Below are positions 1-6,927 of a DNA stretch of 13,861 nucleotides, piece by piece. A program made the position numbers and the translations under genes. The notes beneath the pieces are model-generated. The model searched no databases, was not told the origin of the DNA, and saw nothing but the letters and a program-made list of their open reading frames with translations. Position 1 is the stretch's first letter; each line of letters begins with the position of its first letter. Source of the stretch: Dehalococcoidales bacterium (GTDB lineage Bacteria > Chloroflexota > Dehalococcoidia > Dehalococcoidales > RBG-16-60-22); contig JAUWGD010000032.1 in the NCBI GenBank assembly GCA_030606585.1, positions 1 to 13,861 on the forward strand, read 5' to 3'.

Positions 1-291
1 GTGGGTTTGCGACGACTGTAAGCATCAGTGGTAAACGAACTTATTTGTTAAAATATGGTAATTATCCCCTCAAACCATGTAGACAATCCAGCCATAATAT
101 ATACATGTTGTCAAGGGATAGTTACCTTAGGTTTTTCGATCAGATAAACATATTATGTGTGAAGTGGCACTAAATTGGCACTAATGCTTTTCAAGCTTAA
201 TTGAAAAAAGAGGTTTTTGAAGCTAAAATACAGATAGGCATAAACCAACAAATTAGCTTTAAAAACAATAGAAAACACGCTCAACGTACAA
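1..291. other. AT-rich leading stretch, no convincing gene
   Basis: I see no gene I can support here. One frame is open from base 3 to a stop at 171-173 on the + strand. It has no recognisable motif and would be only the tail of something starting before the window. A 7-bp inverted repeat (TTTTCAA at 188-194, TTGAAAA at 201-207) and a pair of direct repeats at 165-184 are present and listed or discussed separately. The AT-rich, repeat-bearing character resembles the non-coding edge of an integrated element (inference). Confidence 0.5.
165..184 (+). repeat. Tandem direct repeat TGGCACTAA x2, 11-bp period
   Basis: The 9-mer TGGCACTAA occurs at 165-173 and again at 176-184, one helical turn apart. 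Short phased direct repeats about 100 bp from a tRNA-derived core are what arm-type binding sites of tyrosine integrases look like, and a tRNA-Val-like fragment starts at 292. The repeat itself is seen directly. The integrase-site interpretation is inference, and no integrase gene is in the window. Confidence 0.45.
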
Positions 292-333
292 TTTACACGC
301 AGGGGGTCAGAGGTTCAAGTCCAGCCGCGGCCA
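292..333 (+). pseudogene. 3'-half tRNA-Val(UAC)-like fragment
   Basis: From 292 the sequence reads as tRNA positions 32 onward. The anticodon loop is TTTACAC (292-298, anticodon UAC), the 3' anticodon stem is GCAGG (299-303) and the variable loop is GGGTC (304-308). The 5' T stem is AGAGG (309-313) and the T loop TTCAAGT (314-320), followed by CC. After 322 the T stem no longer pairs (CCAGC instead of the expected CCTCT). Upstream, 287-291 (TACAA) cannot pair with GCAGG, and no D arm or 5' acceptor strand exists. It is therefore a fragment and not a functional tRNA. A break at the anticodon loop is typical of att sites left by tRNA-targeting integrases. The amino-acid identity comes from the anticodon and memory of tRNA-Val sequences. 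Confidence 0.55.
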
Positions 334-390
334 AGGAATGAACATTTGGTGGATATAAACGAATTTGATATTTTGGTAATAAAAGCATAA

Positions 391-431
391 AATCAGGGTG
401 TCGGTTGACTTAGTGTCTTGACACCCTGATT
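391..431. repeat. 12-bp perfect inverted repeat (AATCAGGGTGTC)
   Basis: AATCAGGGTGTC at 391-402 and its exact complement GACACCCTGATT at 420-431 enclose a 17-nt loop. The same 12-mer occurs a third time within the tRNA-Lys-like fragment (498-509, - strand), where it spans the end of the anticodon loop, the 3' anticodon stem and the variable loop. Read on the - strand, the hairpin is followed by a T-rich run (complement of 378-392). It could therefore act as a terminator for transcripts running out of the tRNA-like fragment. Alternatively it is a duplicated and inverted recombination core. The repeat is certain; its role is not. Confidence 0.6.
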
Positions 432-469
432 CTTTCAAAAACTCCCCAGCAGGCAAGGTCTTCCAGCTT

Positions 470-514
470 TGGTAGGCCGTACAGGTCTCGAACCTGTGAC
501 ACCCTGATTAAAAG
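470..514 (-). pseudogene. 3'-half tRNA-Lys(UUU)-like fragment with encoded CCA
   Basis: On the - strand, 514 to 470 reads as tRNA positions 32-76. The anticodon loop is CTTTTAA (514-508), the 3' anticodon stem TCAGG and the variable loop GTGTC. A perfectly pairing T arm follows (ACAGG, loop TTCGAGA, CCTGT, 497-481), then the 3' acceptor strand ACGGCCT, discriminator A and an encoded CCA (472-470). The 5' half is missing: CCAAC replaces the expected anticodon-stem partner and there is no D arm. A heptamer AGGCTCT 30 nt before the loop could pair with 6 of 7 acceptor bases (one G-U), but chance explains this equally well. A truncation exactly at the anticodon loop with an intact 3' end is the classic form of an attL/attR copy left by an element inserted in a tRNA gene. 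The intact tRNA-Lys is not in this window. Confidence 0.65.
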
Positions 515-747
515 GTTGGGTGTTGTTTTTCGGCTCCAGAGCCTTAGTCGTAATCGTCGCCTGAACAATCAGCCATCTAGTGCAATCTGAATCTGTGATG
601 AAGCTATAGAACGGTGATTGAAGAAGCTTTTTGGGGAAACTAGATTTTGCCAAGGTTGGCTTGCAGTTCTAGATTTGCTCTATCTGGTTATGGAAATGAT
701 TACCATCATCACCGTTGACGAACCACGGTCTCCCCTCTACAATAGCA
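515..747. other. Non-coding stretch before the SDR gene
   Basis: No gene is supported here. Open frames across it are short and overlap the tRNA-like fragment or the start of the SDR gene. It contains a small hairpin on the - strand (GGCTC/GAGCC around 533-544) and a candidate promoter at 647-675. Confidence 0.4.
647..675 (+). promoter_or_regulatory. Candidate sigma70 promoter for the SDR gene
   Basis: A -35 element TTGCCA (647-652, 5/6 to TTGACA) is followed after 17 bp by TAGATT (670-675, 4/6 to TATAAT). A start near 682 would give a 65-nt leader to the ATG at 748. Spacing is ideal but the match is modest and the region is AT-rich, so it may be fortuitous. Confidence 0.3.
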
Positions 748-1758
748 ATGGGGGGCAAGGGAGTGATCGTTGTAACCGGGGCTACTGGCCATATTGGCAA
801 TGTCCTGCTCCGCGAGCTGATTGCGCGCGGGCAGGTTGTGCGTGCCCTTGTCCTACCTAACGATGACCTCCACCCCCTCACCAGTCTCGATGTGGAGATA
901 GTCTACGGTGACATCACGGATCTAGCAAGCCTCAAAGCCGCTTTTGTGGGAGCAGATCTCATCTTCCACCTGGCTGGAATCGTCACCATCATGCCAGGTA
1001 TGGCGCGGCTACTCGAGCGGGTGAACGTGGGAGGTGTACGTAATGTCGCCACTGCCTGCCGCACAACTGGTGTCCAACGCCTTGTCTATACCAGTTCCAT
1101 CCACGCTGTCGCTGAGCCACCGCATGGTACCGTAATCGACGAGTCGCAGCCTTTCGATCCCGGCCGGGTCCTGGGCGACTACGCTCGGAGCAAAGCCCGC
1201 GCCACACTCCTGCTTCTTGACGAAATACGCCAGGGTGGACTCGATGCGGTCATTTGCTGTCCGACAGGCATCATTGGTCCCTGGGATTATGGAATCTCCA
1301 ACATCGGCCAACTCGTACTGGATTTTGCAAGTGGGCACCTGAAGTCGTACGTCAGCGGTGCCTACGATTTCGTGGACGTGCGTGATGTCGCCCACGGTCT
1401 TATCCTCGCTGCTGAGAAGGGGCAGACAGGACATCACTACATCTTCTCCGGTGCACAAGTGCAGGTGCCAGAGCTGATGGAGGAACTGGCGCGTAATATT
1501 GGCTATCCTGCGCCTACCTACCGGATACCTGCTGCGATAGCTCGTGCCGCTGGGGTTCTCGCAAGTGCCTACTACAGACTGCTTCGTCGTCGGCCCGTGT
1601 TCACCGCTTACTCCATCGACGTGCTGCGCAGCAACTCCCAGGTAAGTTCGGCACAGGCGCGTGAAGAACTTGGCTTCATGAGCAGGCCTTGGCGGGAGTC
1701 CATCCATGACCAGGTCGAATGGTTCCGCACCGAGGGGATGCTTCCCACGCGGCGCTAG
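748..1758 (+). CDS. Extended SDR NAD(P)-dependent epimerase/reductase
   Basis: This 336-residue protein is a Rossmann-fold oxidoreductase of the extended short-chain dehydrogenase/reductase type (epimerase, dihydroflavonol reductase or 3-beta-HSD-like). It has the glycine-rich cofactor loop TGATGHIG (residues 10-17), an acidic YGDITD (about 53-58) and the HLAG motif (74-77). It also has the YTSS strand (114-117) and the catalytic YxxxK as Y145-K149, followed by CPTGIIGPWDYG and DVRDVAHG, typical of this group. Length fits the family. The substrate cannot be told from motifs. I chose ATG 748 over the in-frame TTG at 715 because the fold starts immediately after it; neither has a clear Shine-Dalgarno. 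The gene stands alone between two long non-coding stretches and is visibly richer in G+C than both, next to tRNA-fragment scars. This is compatible with acquisition by transfer. Confidence 0.85.
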   Translation: MGGKGVIVVTGATGHIGNVLLRELIARGQVVRALVLPNDDLHPLTSLDVEIVYGDITDLASLKAAFVGADLIFHLAGIVTIMPGMARLLERVNVGGVRNVATACRTTGVQRLVYTSSIHAVAEPPHGTVIDESQPFDPGRVLGDYARSKARATLLLLDEIRQGGLDAVICCPTGIIGPWDYGISNIGQLVLDFASGHLKSYVSGAYDFVDVRDVAHGLILAAEKGQTGHHYIFSGAQVQVPELMEELARNIGYPAPTYRIPAAIARAAGVLASAYYRLLRRRPVFTAYSIDVLRSNSQVSSAQAREELGFMSRPWRESIHDQVEWFRTEGMLPTRR

Positions 1759-2285
1759 TTTTGAGAGGGTTCTTTAGGGTTCCGGATGACTTGCCTCTAA
1801 AAATGGGCGCACTGCTAGTGTTAGTCTAGTAATTGAAAAAGAGAACATTCAAATAATCAAGAGCCTACACTTCTGCACTTTTCATATAATTGTTAAACGT
1901 CAATAAAAACGTGCGCCTAATTTCACGCCTGAGGGCTAGGTGTGGGACTATTAGACAAAAAAGGAACGATTTTTAGGTTGCACAATCTGACGGATTGTTC
2001 AACGATTAACAAAATGGGCTATTGTTATATCAGAGGAAACAATTGCATCCTTCACTTCCACCAGGCCCATTTAAAAACATATCGGGCTATTCAATATACA
2101 ATCAGCTAGTCCACTCAACTCACAGCTAATACCCTCGACTACTATACCGCTAATTACTTTAACAGTTGACAATGTTTGCAGCAGGGGGTTAGCATTGCAT
2201 GTGACGTACGCTCTTTTGCGGTAGACGGGTATTCTTCTAGCTGTGATGAGTGTTGTGCGATTAGTTTGTAGAGTGGACAACAATA
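1759..2285. other. 527-bp intergenic region
   Basis: No gene is supported. It holds small inverted repeats: ACAATC/GATTGT with a 5-nt loop at 1982-1998, and AAATGGGC (2012-2019) with GCCCATTT (2065-2072). It ends in a promoter candidate for the transport operon. The sequence is AT-rich and stop-rich in all frames except short accidental openings. Confidence 0.5.
2166..2195 (+). promoter_or_regulatory. Candidate promoter of the osmoprotectant operon
   Basis: A perfect -35 TTGACA (2166-2171) is followed 18 bp later by TAGCAT (2190-2195, 4/6 to TATAAT). Transcription would begin near 2202, giving an untranslated leader of about 80 nt before the first permease gene. The -35 match is strong and correctly placed ahead of a long operon. 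The -10 is weak, which would suit a regulated (osmotically induced) promoter, but that is inference. Confidence 0.45.
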
Positions 2286-2957
2286 ATGCTAGAAGCCTGG
2301 GAGTTCATATTAAGGCGGCCGGAGCTACTTGCTGAGTGGGTTCTAGCCCACTTGTGGATTATATTCGTAGCTATCATCATAGCCGTTATCCTTGGCGTAT
2401 TCCTTGGAATCTTCATCACGGGTAAAGGCAGAGAGCAAATAGCCGATAGTGTGCTCTATCTTGCCGAGATTGCAATGACTATCCCCAGTTTAGCCCTCTT
2501 CGGGCTGCTGATGCTCCTTCTTGGTAGTATGGGACTAAAGTCCATTGGTTTTCTTCCTGCGGTCATTGCTCTCGTTGTCTACGGGCAGCTACCTATACTG
2601 CGCAATACTTATACGGCGATTCGGGCGGTTGACCCGGCGATGGTTGAAGCCGGCCGGGGGATGGGCATGACCGAAAGACAAATTCTCTTCAAGATAGAGC
2701 TCCCGCTGGCTGTTCCGGTTATTATGGCCGGTATAAGGACCTCAATCGTGCTGCTTATCGGTATCGCTACAATCGCCGCTTTCATCGGCGCCAGCGGGCT
2801 GGGCGTACCTATATTTCGGGGAATTAGAAATGCTCGCATGGATTTAATTCTCATCGGTGGTATCTCTGTCTCAATTCTGGCGCTGATTATCGATGGCTTA
2901 ATGGCCCTGGTGGAACGGCGGATTACCCCCAAAGGATTAAAAGTAGGCAGGCAATGA
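2286..2957 (+). CDS. opuCB: Osmoprotectant ABC transporter permease (OpuCB/ProW-like)
   Basis: This 223-residue inner-membrane permease is one of the two transmembrane subunits of a glycine betaine/choline-type importer. Hydrophobic segments lie at about 22-46, 56-82, 86-106, 142-176 and 184-208. The cytoplasmic EAA coupling loop, which docks on the ATPase, is clear at about 120-145 (EAGRGMGMTERQILFKIELP). Length matches the OpuCB family. It is homologous to the second permease at 4072, sharing the RGMGMT and KIELPLA-PVIM-GIR core. The start is ATG 2286, with only a weak upstream GTGGAC as ribosome-binding site. The stop overlaps the next start (ATGA), implying translational coupling. The substrate class is inferred from the whole operon; the exact compound is unknown. 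Confidence 0.88.
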   Translation: MLEAWEFILRRPELLAEWVLAHLWIIFVAIIIAVILGVFLGIFITGKGREQIADSVLYLAEIAMTIPSLALFGLLMLLLGSMGLKSIGFLPAVIALVVYGQLPILRNTYTAIRAVDPAMVEAGRGMGMTERQILFKIELPLAVPVIMAGIRTSIVLLIGIATIAAFIGASGLGVPIFRGIRNARMDLILIGGISVSILALIIDGLMALVERRITPKGLKVGRQ

Positions 2958-4075
2958 TTAAACTGGAGAAAGTAACCAAAGTATATGCTGACGGCACAAA
3001 GGCCGTCGATGAAATGAGTTTCGAGGTCGACCAGGGTGAGCTGTGCGTGTTCCTCGGGCCTTCCGGGTGTGGTAAGACCACCACGATGAAAATGATAAAC
3101 CGCCTTATCCCTATCACTGGCGGCAATATATATATAGACGGCGTGGACAACACCAAAATAAACGCCAGCGAATTACGGAGAAATATCGGATATGCTATCC
3201 AGGAGATAGGTCTCTTTACTCACATGACTGTAGGGCAAAATATTGAAACCGTTCCTGTATTAAAAGGCTGGAGTAAATCACGGAGAAGGGAGAGAGCCGA
3301 AGAACTCCTGGAACTGGTGAGAATGAAGCCGTCAGAGTTCATAGACAAGTACCCGAACGAGCTTTCCGGTGGTCAGCGCCAGCGCGTGGGAGTTGCCCGG
3401 GCTCTTGGAACCGACCCGCCGATACTGCTGATGGATGAGCCCTTTGGAGCTATCGACCCGATAAACAGGGTGGAGCTACAGAGCGAGTTCCTGAAGATAC
3501 AGCAGAAAATAAAAAAGACGATTATCTTTGTGACCCACGATATATATGAAGCAATTAAGATGGGGGACAGGATAGCCTTAATGAAAGACGGGAAACTGGT
3601 ACAGTATGACACACCTGCCAATCTCCTTTATCGACCGAAGGACGAATTTGTCGAAGGTTTTGTCGGGGCCGACAGGGCTCTTAAAGGGCTGCAACTCCTC
3701 CGGGTGAAGGAGGTGATGACCGGTACTTACGCGACCGCAAAAATGGGGGAGAAGACAGAAGTCGTACGAGAGAGGATGGAGAAAGAGGGAATTGACTGGC
3801 TGCCGGTGGTGGATAATAGCGGCAGGTTCACGGGTGGGGTCTCAATATCCGACCTGACAGGTGGCAGGGCGAAGACGGTCAAAGACGTAATAACCCCGTC
3901 AGAAGCAAAATCGGATATAAACGCCGTCTTGAATGAAGCCCTTTCTCTTATGCTGAGCAGCGGGCTGAAGACATTGCCGATAGTTGTCGAAGATAACAGA
4001 CTGGCAGGTATCCTTACCTTTGACGCTATCCAGGAGACTTTACACGAAGCCGTAAAAACCGGGGGCACTAAATGA
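2954..4075 (+). CDS. opuCA: Osmoprotectant ABC transporter ATPase with tandem CBS domains
   Basis: This 373-residue cytoplasmic ATPase energises the importer. The ABC domain (about 1-240) has Walker A GPSGCGKT (35-42), Q-loop Q83, signature LSGGQRQR (137-144), Walker B ILLMDEP (157-163) and the H-loop histidine (H195). The C-terminal part contains two CBS domains (about 251-305 and 310-365, with VMTGTYA, WLPVVD, LPIVVEDNRLAGILT). This architecture is characteristic of OpuA/OpuC/ProV ATPases. In OpuA the CBS tandem senses ionic strength at the membrane, and in some OpuC systems it binds cyclic di-AMP. Which applies here is not visible. All catalytic motifs are intact. It overlaps both neighbours by ATGA, so the stoichiometric core (permease-ATPase-permease) is translationally coupled. 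Confidence 0.93.
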   Translation: MIKLEKVTKVYADGTKAVDEMSFEVDQGELCVFLGPSGCGKTTTMKMINRLIPITGGNIYIDGVDNTKINASELRRNIGYAIQEIGLFTHMTVGQNIETVPVLKGWSKSRRRERAEELLELVRMKPSEFIDKYPNELSGGQRQRVGVARALGTDPPILLMDEPFGAIDPINRVELQSEFLKIQQKIKKTIIFVTHDIYEAIKMGDRIALMKDGKLVQYDTPANLLYRPKDEFVEGFVGADRALKGLQLLRVKEVMTGTYATAKMGEKTEVVRERMEKEGIDWLPVVDNSGRFTGGVSISDLTGGRAKTVKDVITPSEAKSDINAVLNEALSLMLSSGLKTLPIVVEDNRLAGILTFDAIQETLHEAVKTGGTK

Positions 4076-4824
4076 GGCGATGGATTGTTCTCGTCGTTAT
4101 GCTTATAGTAATGGTCGGCCTTACCATCTGGACTACAAGTGTTGGCGATATCGGGATTTTCCATGCCTTTACCTACGCCGATATTTTTACTCATACCAAG
4201 GACCACCTCATCATGGTATTCTGGGCGGTGCTGATTGCCGTCATCGTTGGCGTCCCTCTGGGAACTCTGGTTACACGGCCGGGATTCAGTAGAATTTCTC
4301 CCCTGGTGCTGGGTGGAGCCAATATAGGACAGAGCATACCGAGTCTGGCCATCATAGCCATTATGGCTACGTTGCCATTCAGTTTGTTTTTTTTCGATTT
4401 TGGCTTTAACCGTGAGACGGCAATCGTGGCGCTATTTATTTACGGGCTGCTGCCCATCGTCCGTAATTCCTATGCCAGCATGAATAATATCAATCCCGCC
4501 CTTATCGAATCCGCCCGGGGAATGGGTATGACCAGATGGCAGATAATTCGGAAGATAGAATTGCCGCTTGCCATGCCGGTAATAATGACGGGAATAAGAG
4601 TTTCCACTGTGATTACTGTAGGAACAGCCGAACTGGCGGTCCTGGTTGGCGGCAAGGGCCTGGGGACAATTACATTTACCGGCGTCTTTGCCCGGGAGGT
4701 CCTGCTTATAATACAGGGAGCTGCGCCAACGGCGTTCCTGGCTGTTAGTCTCGGGATTATTTTAGAAAGCATCGAAAAATGGATAACTCCGCGAGGCATG
4801 AAAATCAAGGTAAAAAATTCTTGA
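4072..4824 (+). CDS. opuCD: Osmoprotectant ABC transporter permease (OpuCD/ProW-like)
   Basis: This 250-residue second permease starts with an N-terminal membrane segment (about 4-22). A periplasmic-side stretch and further segments follow at about 46-66, 86-108, 114-132, 168-196 and 208-232. The EAA loop is at about 145-170 (ESARGMGMTRWQIIRKIELP). It is longer than the first permease because of its N-terminal extension. It pairs with the product of 2286 as a heterodimer, as in OpuC systems with two different permeases. The start is coupled to the ATPase stop (ATGA at 4072). A short 87-nt gap follows before the binding-protein gene. Confidence 0.88.
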   Translation: MRRWIVLVVMLIVMVGLTIWTTSVGDIGIFHAFTYADIFTHTKDHLIMVFWAVLIAVIVGVPLGTLVTRPGFSRISPLVLGGANIGQSIPSLAIIAIMATLPFSLFFFDFGFNRETAIVALFIYGLLPIVRNSYASMNNINPALIESARGMGMTRWQIIRKIELPLAMPVIMTGIRVSTVITVGTAELAVLVGGKGLGTITFTGVFAREVLLIIQGAAPTAFLAVSLGIILESIEKWITPRGMKIKVKNS

Positions 4825-4911
4825 AGGGGGGTGATAGGTGAGAAAAAGAATATTGGTAATCATGAGCTAGAACTTGTAGAATGTACGAAGCTTATTTTAG
4901 GAGGTGTTTCA

Positions 4912-5862
4912 ATGAGCAAGATAGTTTTTATTTGTATGGCAATAATCATTGGTCTTGTTCCTATTGTGGCGACGGGTTGTGAAAAAGAGGTCAAGGGGGT
5001 AACCGTTGGTAACAAGAACTTCACCGAGGAGTATGTTATCGGCCAGTTAATAAAGCAGGTACTGGAGGAGAACGGTTTTACGGTTACTCTGGTATCTGAC
5101 CTCTCCACCATGGCCCTCAGGGAGGGTATGGAAGCCGGAGATATCGATATCTGTGCCGATTATTCCGGGACAGCCTGGATGACTCATCTCGGCCACGAAT
5201 ACACGCCGGGTGTTGACAATAACGAGATATATCAGATGGTGAAGGACGAGGACGCCGGAAACGGGTTCGTCTGGCTGGATGCAATCTGGAACAACAATAC
5301 CTACGTTCTGGTTTCCTGGCCTGATTTCGTCCAGGCGAATAATCTGACAACCATATCCGACCTGGCGGCGCTCTATAACTCGGGAGCGGATGTGAAAACA
5401 TTTGTAGGCTTCGAGTTCTCCACGCGCCCCGACGGGCTGCCCGCTTTAGAGCAGCATTACGGCTATGAAGTCCCCGAGGACTCCCTCATGACCGGGGCTC
5501 CGGGTGCATCACTGCTGGGTCTGGAAAACCGCGAGTGCGATGTCGCTATGGCCTTTGGTACGGATGCCATTATCGCCAAATATTCCTGGCATGTGTATCA
5601 GGACGATATGGCTTTCTGGCCGCCCTACGACCTGGCTCCTTATATTCGCCAGGAAGTCCTTGATGAATACCCCGAAATAGCGGATATCCTCAATGAGCTG
5701 GTAGCTACCTTCCCCGGCGGTGGTGAAGCAGCTACTACGGCGCTGGTCGCCGAAGGGCAGAAAGCATGGCAAGCCTTAAATTCCAGGGTTGACAATGATA
5801 AGATGGAACCGGATGAGGTTGCCCGGGAGTACCTTATCGCCCACGGCCTGGTTAAGGAATAA
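4912..5862 (+). CDS. opuCC: Osmoprotectant-binding lipoprotein (OpuAC/ProX family)
   Basis: This 316-residue extracytoplasmic solute-binding protein captures the substrate. The N-terminus is a lipoprotein signal: MSK, a hydrophobic stretch to about residue 20, then the lipobox ATGC with the lipidated cysteine at 23. The mature part has the OpuAC-fold hallmarks VGNKNFTEEYVIGQL (32-46), DICADYSGT (79-87) and a C-terminal WPPYDLAPYIRQ (236-247). Aromatic residues in such segments form the cage for quaternary ammonium groups in this family. I chose ATG 4912, not the upstream in-frame GTG 4831. A near-perfect Shine-Dalgarno AGGAGGTG (4899-4906) precedes it and the signal peptide starts there directly. 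A strong own ribosome-binding site would allow excess synthesis over the membrane core. The exact ligand (glycine betaine, choline, carnitine, proline betaine) is undetermined. Confidence 0.88.
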   Translation: MSKIVFICMAIIIGLVPIVATGCEKEVKGVTVGNKNFTEEYVIGQLIKQVLEENGFTVTLVSDLSTMALREGMEAGDIDICADYSGTAWMTHLGHEYTPGVDNNEIYQMVKDEDAGNGFVWLDAIWNNNTYVLVSWPDFVQANNLTTISDLAALYNSGADVKTFVGFEFSTRPDGLPALEQHYGYEVPEDSLMTGAPGASLLGLENRECDVAMAFGTDAIIAKYSWHVYQDDMAFWPPYDLAPYIRQEVLDEYPEIADILNELVATFPGGGEAATTALVAEGQKAWQALNSRVDNDKMEPDEVAREYLIAHGLVKE

Positions 5863-5874
5863 CAGGTTAAAGTG

Positions 5875-5922
5875 AAAGAAGCGGAGTAAAATAAACAAGT
5901 TTCAGAGTGCCCCGCTTCTTTT
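5875..5922 (+). terminator. Probable terminator of the osmoprotectant operon
   Basis: A perfect 10-bp inverted repeat, AAAGAAGCGG (5875-5884) and CCGCTTCTTT (5912-5921), begins 12 nt after the binding-protein stop and runs into a short T stretch. The 27-nt loop is long and the T tract short, so efficiency is uncertain. Confidence 0.5.
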
Positions 5923-6018
5923 ACTAATGGATGATTATTACTTTCAGTTGATGGTACGATAAAAACGCTGATATCTCTATGTTTGTGCAGTGGTAGCCAT
6001 TGCTGAACGGATAACACT

Positions 6019-6040
6019 AAGGGGAGTGCTAACTCCCCTT
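6019..6040. terminator. Compact hairpin, possible bidirectional terminator
   Basis: A perfect 9-bp stem (AAGGGGAGT 6019-6027, ACTCCCCTT 6032-6040) closes a 4-nt loop GCTA between convergent operons. On the + strand it is followed by TCTGAT, a poor T tract. On the - strand the downstream sequence is AGTGTTAT. Its position and strength suggest transcription termination from either side, perhaps factor-assisted. Confidence 0.5.
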
Positions 6041-6238
6041 TCTGATATAACAATCTGACGAAATGTGTGGTTTTGGAAAATGCTGACTTATTGGATGGGG
6101 AGACGGGTCAGAGTCGAACTCCACCTGAAACAATTCTTCTTTTTATATAGGTCTATTCAAATACAACTCACCGTTGAGTTAATGCTGGGATATCAGCTCG
6201 TTTAGACTAATCAATAATACCAACTCCGAGATGCCTGC

Positions 6239-6907
6239 CTAATATTTTGAAGCTCCTATTTCCTCCATTTTACCGGTAACGAAAAAGACCACTCTTTCGC
6301 ATATATTGGTTACCCTGTCGGCACTGCGCTCCAGGTTATGTGCCACCCATATCAGACGGGTTGCTCTGGTAATGGTCTTGGGGTCTTCAATCATAAAACT
6401 CAGCAGTTCCCGGAATACCTGGTCATACAGGTCGTCCACCTCGTTATCTTCGGTAGCAATTTGCCGGGCGGCTTCTGCATTATGGTTGCCTAGGGCATCC
6501 AGGCTGCGGTGCAGCATATCTACTGTCTTCTCGGCCATACGCGGTATATCGATGAGGGGTTTGAGAGGCGGCTCGTCACCTATCATGAGCACAATCTTGG
6601 CAATCCCCTCAGCATAGTCGCCGATTCTCTCCAGTTCGGTGATGATATTGAGAATGCAAATGATATTGCGCAGGTCACTGGCCATAGGCTGTTGGGTGGC
6701 GATAAGCTGGATGCATCTTTCTTCTATCTCGTACCTCTTGCGATTTATATTACGGTCGTCAGTAATTATCCGGTTTGCCATATCCAAGTTTCTATTTTTT
6801 AACGCTTCAATCGATTGTTCAATCGCTTTTTCCACCATGTTGCCCATAGCCAGTATTTCACCCTGTATCTGCCTGAGTTTCTTATGAAATGCCGTCCTTA
6901 TTTCCAT
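6239..6907 (-). CDS. phoU: Phosphate signalling regulator PhoU
   Basis: This 222-residue all-helical cytoplasmic protein links the Pst transporter to the PhoR kinase, restraining Pho signalling when phosphate is plentiful. Two symmetric three-helix repeats are visible. Each carries the metal-binding ExxxD-type signature: ERIGDYAEGIAK (93-104) and ERSADRVTNICE (193-204). Length is normal for PhoU. ATG 6907 is preceded on the - strand by GGAGG with a 7-nt spacer. It is the last gene of the mgsA-pst operon, 20 bp after pstB, the usual position. Confidence 0.96.
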   Translation of the reverse strand: MEIRTAFHKKLRQIQGEILAMGNMVEKAIEQSIEALKNRNLDMANRIITDDRNINRKRYEIEERCIQLIATQQPMASDLRNIICILNIITELERIGDYAEGIAKIVLMIGDEPPLKPLIDIPRMAEKTVDMLHRSLDALGNHNAEAARQIATEDNEVDDLYDQVFRELLSFMIEDPKTITRATRLIWVAHNLERSADRVTNICERVVFFVTGKMEEIGASKY

Positions 6908-6927
6908 TTGTTAACCTCCATCCCGCT

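Larger units (their letters stand above)
5863..6238. other. Convergent intergenic region (376 bp)
   Basis: This region separates the + strand transporter operon from the - strand phosphate operon; both read into it. It contains the two hairpins listed separately and a small 6-bp inverted repeat AACTCA/TGAGTT (6165-6180) on the phoU side. A tRNA-T-loop-like GTTCGACTC on the - strand near 6110-6120 does not form tRNA stems. No gene is supported. Confidence 0.55.

Noticed and set aside
435..653. 72-residue frame on the - strand ending in NQGVTGSRPVRPTK
   Set aside because: Its C-terminal part is simply the translation of the tRNA-Lys-like fragment (470-514), a well-known artefact; no domain or ribosome-binding site supports it.
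1009..1707. 232-residue frame on the - strand inside the SDR gene
   Set aside because: It lies fully antisense to a gene with clear Rossmann and YxxxK motifs and has no recognisable domain.
4838..4870. Ten-codon open frame after a purine-rich GGGGGGTGATAG run, before the binding-protein gene
   Set aside because: Too short and without codon pattern typical of a leader peptide; no attenuator hairpin follows.
4831..4911. Upstream in-frame GTG start giving a 343-residue binding protein
   Set aside because: It would put 27 polar residues ahead of the lipoprotein signal; ATG 4912 has AGGAGGTG at proper distance.
1982..6060. 11-mer ACAATCTGACG present at 1982-1992 and 6050-6060
   Set aside because: Two isolated copies without flanking similarity; a chance match or no interpretable role.
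6106..6135. tRNA T-loop-like sequence (GTTCGACTC) on the - strand in the convergent intergenic region
   Set aside because: The T stem does not pair beyond two bases, and no anticodon arm or acceptor stem is found around it.
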